Of a stretch of DNA of 64,000 nt, positions 57,582 to 64,000 are shown piece by piece. Source of the stretch: Streptomyces bungoensis (lineage in GTDB: Bacteria; Actinomycetota; Actinomycetes; Streptomycetales; Streptomycetaceae); contig NZ_KQ948859.1 in assembly GCF_001514215.1 (NCBI RefSeq), forward strand, positions 214,035 to 278,034. Reading direction: 5' to 3'. The position numbers and the translations under genes were made by a program. Within the stretch, counting starts at the first letter, position 1, and each line of letters begins with the position of its first letter. The notes beneath the pieces were generated by a model that saw only the letters and a list, made by a program, of their open reading frames with translations, was not told the DNA's origin and did not search any database.

Positions 57582-58370
57582 ATGACCGTCACCACCGAGA
57601 CCGGCTCCCGTCCGGAGCACGGCACGGGCACCGACCCCGAGCGCCTCTTCGAGCGGCACTTCGCCGCCCGCTTCACCGGGGACACCCTGACCGGCCTGCA
57701 GCAGAGCTTCCGCGACGAGCACATCGTGCCGCTGCGCGGCTTCTGCCCGCCCGAGCTGCTCGGCGCACTCCAGCAGGAGGCGTTCGAGATCATGGACGAG
57801 CACGGGGTGGCCCGCAAGTTCAGCTTCGACATCACCGACGGCACGCCCCGCCAGATGACGACGGTCGGCCAGCCCGTCATCAGGGACCACGGCCCGCTCA
57901 TCCACGCCACCTACTTCTCCCCGGCGGTCAAGCGGCTGCTGTCGCAGGTGGTCGGCGAGGAGGTGTTCACCTGCCCGTACGCCGGCGAGCACTACGTGAT
58001 CAGCCGCCTCGGCAAGAGCGGCGACACCCACGGCTGGCACTGGGACGACTACACCTACGGCTTCATCCTGGTGCTGCAGGCCCCCGACTACCGGGACGGC
58101 GGCTTCGTGCAGGCCGTGCCGCACACCTCCTGGGACAAGCAGAACCCGGACGTGCACGGGGCGCTGCTGAAGAGCCAGGTCCGCTCGTACGCCTTCGAGG
58201 CCGGTGACGCCTACGTGGTGAAGACCGACACCACGATGCACCGGGTCTATCCGATCCGCGGCGAGACGACCCGCACGATCGTCAACATGACCTGGGCGAA
58301 CGGCGCGGACCTCGACCGCGAGATCACCCACGAGACCAACGACGCGCTGTTCGGGGGCACCGGTGAGTAG
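57582..58370 (+). CDS. 2-oxoglutarate/Fe(II) oxygenase-like enzyme (PhyH/HxD family)
   Basis: The 262-residue protein shows the iron triad of 2-oxoglutarate enzymes: His153 and Asp155 in HGWHWDDYTYGF, His220 in TTMHRVYPI, and Arg231 shortly after, suited to bind 2-oxoglutarate. Because the Asp is kept, hydroxylation (or desaturation) is expected rather than halogenation, which needs Gly or Ala there. The likely substrate is a free or ligated amino acid. The start lies 22 bases after the ligase; its stop overlaps the desaturase start by eight bases. Confidence 0.82.
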   Translation: MTVTTETGSRPEHGTGTDPERLFERHFAARFTGDTLTGLQQSFRDEHIVPLRGFCPPELLGALQQEAFEIMDEHGVARKFSFDITDGTPRQMTTVGQPVIRDHGPLIHATYFSPAVKRLLSQVVGEEVFTCPYAGEHYVISRLGKSGDTHGWHWDDYTYGFILVLQAPDYRDGGFVQAVPHTSWDKQNPDVHGALLKSQVRSYAFEAGDAYVVKTDTTMHRVYPIRGETTRTIVNMTWANGADLDREITHETNDALFGGTGE

Positions 58371-59589
58371 CCCGCAGCACATCGAGGAGCACCTGCTGAC
58401 GGCGGGCGAGCCCCGGGAGTCCATGCGGATCCTGCCGGGCTTCGTCCAGCCGTACCTGACCTGGATCACCGGTGTCCCGCTCAAGGGCGGCCGGCAGCTG
58501 ATCCCGTGGAGCCCCGCCAAGGCCGGTGTGCTGGGCCTGGCGCAGATGGCCGGCGGTATCGCGCTGGGCGCGTACGCGATGCACCCGTTCACCGCCGTCT
58601 CGCCGGTGCTGCTGGTGCTCTGCTGGCTGCTGACCAGCGGCGGCATGCGGCGCCTGGACGTCGTGGTGGTCCACCAGACCCTGCACCGGATGTTCACGAA
58701 GAAGGCGTGGAGCAACCGCCTGGTCGGCGAGCTCGTCACGACGGTGTTCTGGCGGACGCCGTACGACGAGAACCGCAAGGAGCACCTGACCCACCACGCC
58801 TACCCCTGCTCGATGAAGGACGGCGACACCCGCTACCTGCTGTCGACGGGGATGCGCCCGGGGATGACCCGGACGGAGTTCCGCCGCTACCTGTGGGCGA
58901 CGCTGTTCTCGCCGCGCCACCACGGCCGGTTCTTCTTCGGCCGGGTGCGGTCCAACTTCGTCGGGGTGCAGCCGCGCTACCGGCTGGTGATGTCGCTGGT
59001 GTACCTGGCCGCCACGGTCGCCTTCGTCGCCCTGACCGGCTGGTGGCGGGAGTGGCTGGTGCTGTGGCTGGTGCCGGCGTCGGTGTTCTTCCAGTCGTGC
59101 ACGTACCTGTACACGATGACCGAGCACCGCTGGTGGCTGTTCGGCAACCAGGAGCGGCTCAGCCGGGACAAGCGGGACCTGCTCACCTTCGGCCGCTTCT
59201 GCGGCGAGGCCGTGCCGGACGCCTCCCTCACGGGGGCCCGCAGGGCGGCCGCCTGGGCCAGGTGGACGTTCCGGATGCTGGTGGTGCACTCCTCGTACCG
59301 GATGTTCGTGCTCGTCGGCGACACCGTGCAGCACGACCTGCACCACGTCATGCCGGCCTGCGACTGGGCCAACTCGCCCTGGATCCGGGCGGACGACCAG
59401 GACAACCGGCCCGAGCGCTACACCGAGGTGTGGGGCTCGCTCGCCGACCACCTGCAGGCCGCGGGCCAGGTAGGCGGCGACCAGACGGGGCTGCCGGAGG
59501 ACGTCGCCCCCACTCCGTGGACGCAATCCATACCGGTCGTCACCGGGGCCGTGACCCCCGACGGCCGCACAGTGAAGGGGCAGTTGTGA
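58363..59589 (+). CDS. Membrane di-iron desaturase/hydroxylase (fatty acid desaturase fold)
   Basis: The 408-residue membrane protein has four histidine groups of the desaturase family: H104-QTL-H108, H141-LT-H144-H145, His255 in TEHRWW, and H324-DL-H327-H328, with hydrophobic pairs at about residues 55-92 and 205-245. GTG 58363 follows GGGGG. In a cluster without fatty acid genes it more likely acts on an amino acid or peptide: the rhizobitoxine enzyme RtxC is a known desaturase of this fold that acts on an amino acid. It overlaps both neighbours (8 and 4 bases), so it is made together with them. Confidence 0.85.
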   Translation: MSSPQHIEEHLLTAGEPRESMRILPGFVQPYLTWITGVPLKGGRQLIPWSPAKAGVLGLAQMAGGIALGAYAMHPFTAVSPVLLVLCWLLTSGGMRRLDVVVVHQTLHRMFTKKAWSNRLVGELVTTVFWRTPYDENRKEHLTHHAYPCSMKDGDTRYLLSTGMRPGMTRTEFRRYLWATLFSPRHHGRFFFGRVRSNFVGVQPRYRLVMSLVYLAATVAFVALTGWWREWLVLWLVPASVFFQSCTYLYTMTEHRWWLFGNQERLSRDKRDLLTFGRFCGEAVPDASLTGARRAAAWARWTFRMLVVHSSYRMFVLVGDTVQHDLHHVMPACDWANSPWIRADDQDNRPERYTEVWGSLADHLQAAGQVGGDQTGLPEDVAPTPWTQSIPVVTGAVTPDGRTVKGQL

Positions 59590-60944
59590 CCCACGTACTG
59601 GTGATCGACGGCACGGGGCGCGGCCACGCGATCTGTGACCTGTTCGTCCGCACGGACCCCTCGGTGACCGTCTACTACGGCCCCGGGTGCGACGCCCTGA
59701 CGGACGAGCGGATCGTCCCGGTGCCCGCGATCCGGGTCGACGACCCGCGGACGGCGCTGGAGTTCCTCGCCACCCACCCGGTGGAGTTCGTCTTCGTCTC
59801 CCACATCGACGCGCTGTGCGCCGGCTACACCGACGTGCTGTCCGCGCACGGCCACCGGGTGATCGGCCCGTCCCGGGCGGCGGCCGCCCTGGAGGCCAGC
59901 AAGGAGCGGGGCAAGCGTTTCTGCGCGCAGCACGGGCTGCCCACCGCCGAGTACGCCGCGTTCACCGACGCGGCCGCGGCACGCGCGTACGTCCGGCAGC
60001 GCCCGTACGCCTGCGTCGTCAAGACCGACGGCCTCACCCCCGACGGGGACGGGGCGGTGGTGTGCGAGACCGCGGCCGAGGCGGAGGCGGCCGTGGACGC
60101 GTTCGCCGCCGTACAGGGCGAGGACCTGCGGCTCGTCGTGGAGGAGCGGCTCTACGGCCGGGAGATCTCGGTCTTCGCGCTGCTGGACGGCGAGGACTAC
60201 CTGCTCTTCCCGACCGCGCTGGACTTCAAGCGGACGCTGGAGGGGGACGCCGGCAAGAACTGCGACGGCATGGGCTCCCTCGCCCCGCACCCCGAGTCCT
60301 CGCCGGCCCTGCTCGAGCAGATCCGCCGGGACCTCGTCGAGCCGTTCCTGCGCGGCATCGCCGCCGAGGGGCTGTCGTACACGGGCTTCGTCTACATCGG
60401 GGCGATGATCACGGCCACGGGCCTCAGGGTCATCGAGATCAACACCCGGTTCGGCGACTCGGAGGCGGAGGCCGTGCTGCCCGGCGTGCACAGCGACTTC
60501 ACCGAGCTGTGCCGGGCGGTGCTGCGCCGCGACCTCGGCAAGAGCCTGCTCGTCACGGACGGCCTGGTGCGCTGCAGCGTGGCCCTCACCCAGGGCTGCG
60601 TCGACCCCACCGACCCGGCGGCTGCACCCGGCTGGCCGTTCGGCCCCTTCACCACCGGGCAGCCGGTGCTCGGCCTCGCCCGGTTCCCGCGGGACAGCGC
60701 CCGCCTGTTCTACGCCAACCTGCGCGCGGGCGCGGACGGCCGCCCGGTCACCAGCGGCGGCCGGGTGCTGCACGTGGTCGGCGCCGGCCGCACCCTCACC
60801 GAGGCGCGGGCCCAGGCCTACCGGCGCATCGGCGCCATCTCGTTCCCCGGCATGCGTCACCGCACCGACATCGCGGCCGCCTTCGAGGCCGGCTCCCAGC
60901 TGCCCGCCGGCGCCGAGCCGGCCGTCGTGGAAACCGGAAGGTAA
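59586..60944 (+). CDS. ATP-grasp ligase 2, PurD (GARS)-like
   Basis: The 452-residue protein resembles phosphoribosylamine-glycine ligase: an N-terminal VLVIDGTGRGHAICD part, EERLYGREISVFALLDG, FKRTLEGDAGKNCDGMGSLA and EINTRFGDSEAEAVLPG line up with PurD motifs. A true PurD would be a housekeeping gene; here it lies inside the operon, so a duplicated and retrained ligase that joins an amino acid to another amine is likely. GTG 59586 overlaps the desaturase stop by four bases. Confidence 0.85.
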   Translation: MTHVLVIDGTGRGHAICDLFVRTDPSVTVYYGPGCDALTDERIVPVPAIRVDDPRTALEFLATHPVEFVFVSHIDALCAGYTDVLSAHGHRVIGPSRAAAALEASKERGKRFCAQHGLPTAEYAAFTDAAAARAYVRQRPYACVVKTDGLTPDGDGAVVCETAAEAEAAVDAFAAVQGEDLRLVVEERLYGREISVFALLDGEDYLLFPTALDFKRTLEGDAGKNCDGMGSLAPHPESSPALLEQIRRDLVEPFLRGIAAEGLSYTGFVYIGAMITATGLRVIEINTRFGDSEAEAVLPGVHSDFTELCRAVLRRDLGKSLLVTDGLVRCSVALTQGCVDPTDPAAAPGWPFGPFTTGQPVLGLARFPRDSARLFYANLRAGADGRPVTSGGRVLHVVGAGRTLTEARAQAYRRIGAISFPGMRHRTDIAAAFEAGSQLPAGAEPAVVETGR

Positions 60945-60950
60945 CCCCTC

Positions 60951-62261
60951 ATGACCACGCTCACGCTCGACACCACCACGACGGCCCCCTCGGTCTTCGA
61001 GACCGGTGAGTCGGCCGTACGGTCCTACTCGCGCGCGTTCCCCGCGGTGTTCACCAGCGCCAAGGGCGACGTGCTCGTGGGGCAGGACGGCACCCGCTAC
61101 ATCGACTTCCTCGCCGGAGCCGGCACCCTCAACTACGGGCACAACCCGGACCCGGTCAAGGACGAGCTCATCGAGTACCTGCGTACCGACGGGCTCGTGC
61201 ACGGCCTGGACCTGTCGACCTCGGCCAAGGCCGGCTTCCTGGAGGCCCTCAGGACGCTCGTCCTCGAGCCGCGGGGCCTCGACTACAAGGTGCAGTTCAC
61301 CAGCCCGTCCGGCACCAACGCGGTCGAGGCCGCGCTGAAGGTGGCCCGGCTGGCCACCGGCCGCACCAACGTCGTCGCCTTCGGCGGCGGGTTCCACGGC
61401 GTCAGCACCGGCTCCCTCGCGGCCACCGGCTCGACCTACTACCGGGAGGGCCTGGAGGCCACGCTCCCCCAGGTCACCCACATCCCCTACCCGGTCTCCC
61501 CGCTGGGCGACTTCGACAGCCTGGGGCTGCTGCGCCGGCTGCTGGACGACCCGAGCTCCGGCGTCGACAAGCCGGCCGCCGTGCTGCTGGAGACGGTCCA
61601 GGGCGAGGGCGGTGTGTGGGTGGCGCCGGTGCCGTTCCTGCAGGAACTGCGCGAGCTGTGCGACCGGCACGGCATCCTGCTGGTCGTCGACGACATCCAG
61701 GCCGGCTGCGGCCGCACCGGCACCTTCTTCTCCTTCGAGCGGGCCGGCATCACCCCCGACCTGGTCACCCTCTCCAAGGCCATCGGCGGCTACGGCCTGC
61801 CCATGGCGATCGTGCTGATCAAGCCGGAGTACGACATCTGGCGGCCCGGCCAGCACAACGGCACCTTCCGCGGGCACCAGCTCGCCTTCGTCGCGGCCGC
61901 CGCCGCCCTGCGCCACTACTGGTCCGACGACGCCTTCGTCCGGCAGATCCGCACCAAGGCCGACCTCGTCACCGACTTCCTCCAGCGCCGCATCGCCCAG
62001 CCCTTCGGCGCCGGCGTCCGCGGCATCGGCCTGATGCAGGCCGTGGACCTCACCGGCGTACCCGGCGTGGAGGCCGCCGCCGTGTCGCGGCGCTGCTTCG
62101 ACAACGGGCTGATCGTCGAGACCTGCGGCCGCCGCGACGAGGTCCTCAAGATCCTTCCGCCGCTCACCGTCAGCCAGGTCAACCTCTCGGCGGGCCTGCA
62201 GACGCTCGTCGACGCCCTGACGGAGCTCACCGCCAACCCCGTCAGCGAGGCAGCCGCATGA
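60951..62261 (+). CDS. Class III aminotransferase (EctB/diaminobutyrate type)
   Basis: The 436-residue PLP enzyme has the internal aldimine Lys276 in TLSKAIGGYGLP, the cofactor Asp247 and Gln250 in VDDIQAGCGRTG, and the substrate-phosphate loop GTNAVEAALK. It resembles diaminobutyrate-2-oxoglutarate transaminases (EctB), which make L-2,4-diaminobutyrate from aspartate semialdehyde. No ectA or ectC is seen, so it serves the cluster rather than ectoine. It lies six bases after the PurD-like gene and its stop overlaps the next start. Confidence 0.88.
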   Translation: MTTLTLDTTTTAPSVFETGESAVRSYSRAFPAVFTSAKGDVLVGQDGTRYIDFLAGAGTLNYGHNPDPVKDELIEYLRTDGLVHGLDLSTSAKAGFLEALRTLVLEPRGLDYKVQFTSPSGTNAVEAALKVARLATGRTNVVAFGGGFHGVSTGSLAATGSTYYREGLEATLPQVTHIPYPVSPLGDFDSLGLLRRLLDDPSSGVDKPAAVLLETVQGEGGVWVAPVPFLQELRELCDRHGILLVVDDIQAGCGRTGTFFSFERAGITPDLVTLSKAIGGYGLPMAIVLIKPEYDIWRPGQHNGTFRGHQLAFVAAAAALRHYWSDDAFVRQIRTKADLVTDFLQRRIAQPFGAGVRGIGLMQAVDLTGVPGVEAAAVSRRCFDNGLIVETCGRRDEVLKILPPLTVSQVNLSAGLQTLVDALTELTANPVSEAAA

Positions 62262-63910
62262 AGACCGCCGTCATCATCTCCACCCGGGGCTTCGGCGTGT
62301 TCCGGCACGACCTGCTCGTCGACCCCACCGAGGTGCGCCTCGTCGGCGTCTTCGCCGACCGGGACGTGGACAACCTCACCGCCGAGCAGCGGGCCTGGTT
62401 CGAGCGGATCCACGTCGTGCCGTGCGGACTGGCCGACCCGACGCCGATGCTGTACTCGCTCGTCGACCTGGAGGCCGCCCGCGAGGCGGTCGCCGGCCTG
62501 CTGGCCGACACCGCCCCGGCCGACCTCACCGTGCACTGCTACGACGAGCAGAACATGATGGTCGCCGCCGAACTGCGCACCCACTTCGGCCTCCGGGGGC
62601 CCGAGGTCGCCGACATCCTGCCGTTCCGCGACAAGTGCCTGATGAAGCAGCGGCTCCTGGACGCCGGTGTGCGTGTGCCGCTCTTCGGCCACTTCGACGC
62701 CGAGGCCTACGCGGCGGACCCGGAGGCCTACTTCCGGACCGTGGTCGCCGAGGTCGGCCTGCCCTTCATCCTCAAGCCGACCGACGCGGCCGCCTCCGAG
62801 GGCGTCCTGAAGATCGCCGACCGGGACGAGTTCGTCGCCCTGCCGTCCGACCTGGGCCGGGCCTACGAGTACGAGGAGTTCGTCGACGGGACGATGTACA
62901 GCGTCAACATCGTCTCGGACGCGGGCCGCACGGTCTTCGGCGGCGTCACCGAGTACCTGGTCAACTCGCTCGAGGTGCCGGGCGGCAAGGTCAACGCCGA
63001 CATCAACCTGATCGACTCCGACCCCCGTGTCGCCCGCATGGTGGCGTTCGCCGAACGCGCCCTGGACGCGCTCGGCCGCCCGGACGGCGGCTCCCACCTG
63101 GAGCTGTTCCACACCGCGGACGACGAACTCGTCTTCCTGGAGGTCGGCGCCCGCTTCAAGGGCATGGCGGGCCTCGCCGCCATGCAGCGCAACTACGGCG
63201 TCGCCTTCGTCAACCTGGCCTTCGAGATCGAGTCCGGCGTCAAGAGCCTGCCCTACGACGGCGAGCAGATCTACTGCTTCGACGGCGTGGTCCCCAAGGC
63301 GCAGGGCGTCGTGCGGGAACTGGTCGAGCCCGAGCTGGAGAGCCACGTCGAGATGACCTGGAAGGTCGAGGTCGGCGAGGAGATCGAGAGCAGCAACTCC
63401 CTGCTCGCCAACGGCGGCACCTTCCTGGTCTCCAACAAGGACTACGAGGCCGCCTACCGCGACTTCCGCCGCCTCGCCGACTACCGGCCCATCCGGTACG
63501 CCGCCCCGAGCCGGGTCCTCGGCATCGCGCCGGCCGCGCCCGAGAACGCCTACAGCTACTTCCACGACCTGAGGCTGGCCTGCGAGACCGACCCCTACGA
63601 CGTCCACCACGACCTGGCGGAGGGCGTGCGCGAGGTGGTGGTCCTGGACGTCCGGCGGCCCGTCGCCTACGCCACCGAGCACGTGCGCGGCGCCCGCAGC
63701 CTCCCCCACCAGGACATCTCTCCCGAGACGGTGCGCACGCTGGACCCCGATCCGCTCTACGTCACCTACGGCTGGGGCCCCGCCTGCAACGGCGGCACCC
63801 GCGCCGCCGCCAAGCTGTCGGCGCTCGGCTTCCGCGTGAAGGAGATGATCGGCGGGTTCGAGTACTGGAAGCGGGGCGGTTACCCGACCGAGCAGGGCGA
63901 GCCGTCATGA
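62258..63910 (+). CDS. ATP-grasp ligase 3 fused to a rhodanese domain
   Basis: The first 430 residues or so form an ATP-grasp ligase (FILKPTDAAASEGVLKI and FLEVGARFKGMAG as nucleotide and metal parts). A rhodanese domain follows from about residue 455 (VVVLDVRRPVAYATEHVRGA), with the active loop CNGGTR at Cys510, the CxxGxR pattern, so sulfur transfer is possible. The fusion is unusual. It could deliver sulfur to the product or use the domain only for binding. ATG 62258 overlaps the aminotransferase stop by four bases, and its own stop overlaps the next gene. Confidence 0.85.
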   Translation: MKTAVIISTRGFGVFRHDLLVDPTEVRLVGVFADRDVDNLTAEQRAWFERIHVVPCGLADPTPMLYSLVDLEAAREAVAGLLADTAPADLTVHCYDEQNMMVAAELRTHFGLRGPEVADILPFRDKCLMKQRLLDAGVRVPLFGHFDAEAYAADPEAYFRTVVAEVGLPFILKPTDAAASEGVLKIADRDEFVALPSDLGRAYEYEEFVDGTMYSVNIVSDAGRTVFGGVTEYLVNSLEVPGGKVNADINLIDSDPRVARMVAFAERALDALGRPDGGSHLELFHTADDELVFLEVGARFKGMAGLAAMQRNYGVAFVNLAFEIESGVKSLPYDGEQIYCFDGVVPKAQGVVRELVEPELESHVEMTWKVEVGEEIESSNSLLANGGTFLVSNKDYEAAYRDFRRLADYRPIRYAAPSRVLGIAPAAPENAYSYFHDLRLACETDPYDVHHDLAEGVREVVVLDVRRPVAYATEHVRGARSLPHQDISPETVRTLDPDPLYVTYGWGPACNGGTRAAAKLSALGFRVKEMIGGFEYWKRGGYPTEQGEPS

Positions 63911-64000
63911 CCGCTCCCGGCCTCATGACACCGGAGGGGGCCGGCGCCGTCCGCGTCGGCCCGCCCCGGGCGGGTGCCGTGCGGCGCCTGGACCGGGTGG
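63907..64000 (+). CDS. Start of a further cluster gene (cut by window edge)
   Basis: ATG 63907 overlaps the stop of the ATP-grasp/rhodanese gene by four bases. Only 31 residues are visible (MTAPGLMTPEGAGAV, then Arg/Pro/Gly-rich sequence). The coupling shows that the operon continues to the right. No function can be assigned. Confidence 0.65.
   Translation, partial: MTAPGLMTPEGAGAVRVGPPRAGAVRRLDRV

Noticed and set aside
57582..58370. Possible amino acid halogenase
   Set aside because: Halogenases of this fold replace the iron-binding Asp by Gly or Ala, while this protein keeps Asp155 in HWD.
60951..62261. Ectoine pathway
   Set aside because: Only an EctB-like gene is present; no ectA, ectC or ectD homologue is adjacent and the gene is embedded in an ATP-grasp operon.

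Overview
The window is chromosomal DNA of a Streptomyces or a very close relative. Base composition is very GC-rich, GTG starts and 4-base overlaps (ATGA/GTGA) are common, and several genes are actinomycete- or Streptomyces-specific: an SsgA-like sporulation protein, an ECF sigma/anti-sigma pair of the SigU/RsuA type, the mat aggregation operon, an Xre/DUF397/ATPase set, DUF3039, and a mycothiol-dependent isomerase-type protein. From memory, the gene order of roughly 0.1-36 kb and 41.6-50 kb follows the block of the S. coelicolor chromosome that carries ssgG, hppD, murA, hup, sigU and matAB.

Layout. 0-6.5 kb: a secreted M6 metalloprotease, a small membrane protein, two RDD membrane proteins and ssgG. 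6.5-13.7 kb: a FAD-linked oxidase, an anchored TPR protein, 4-hydroxyphenylpyruvate dioxygenase with a divergent Lrp regulator, an ArsR-like regulator with a palindromic upstream site, a Lon-like Ser-Lys protease and an IclR regulator. 14-19.3 kb: a superfamily 2 helicase, a Doc/antitoxin pair, an MFS exporter and a double SUKH-4 protein. 19.4-24.6 kb: a three-subunit molybdenum hydroxylase operon, overlapped at its end by a 41-residue membrane protein gene. 24.8-29.7 kb: GH20 hexosaminidase, DUF3039, YqgE/AlgH, murA and the nucleoid protein HU. 29.9-36.4 kb: malic enzyme, a HelD-type ATPase, rsuA-sigU and a CGNR regulator. 36.5-41.6 kb is accessory: two proteins of unknown function, a broken GyrI-like gene, Xre/DUF397/ATPase genes and a DUF6247/RelE-like pair. 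41.6-51.4 kb: HemD-winged-helix hybrid and NarK, the mat operon, and a LysR/MFS divergent pair.

The most interesting part begins at about 51.4 kb and runs off the right edge. A large SARP-NB-ARC-TPR regulator (minus strand) faces a plus-strand operon that encodes, in order: an MFS exporter, an ATP-grasp ligase, a 2-oxoglutarate/Fe(II) hydroxylase-like enzyme, a histidine-box membrane desaturase, a PurD-like ATP-grasp ligase, a class III (EctB-like) aminotransferase, an ATP-grasp ligase fused to a rhodanese domain, and a further gene cut by the window. Most of these genes overlap or lie within 30 bases of each other. No NRPS or PKS gene is visible. I read this as a biosynthetic cluster for a small modified amino acid or short peptide built by ATP-grasp ligases, exported by the MFS protein and controlled by the regulator. 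Three CGGTACC-like heptamers with an exact 11-base period, followed by a -10-like AACAAT, lie upstream of the operon and look like a SARP operator. The same heptamer occurs upstream of a 50-residue secreted peptide gene on the other side of the regulator.

No rRNA, tRNA, CRISPR array, insertion sequence or prophage was recognised. Starts were chosen by ribosome-binding site, overlap and family conservation. Product names rest on recognised motifs and family memory, not on searches.
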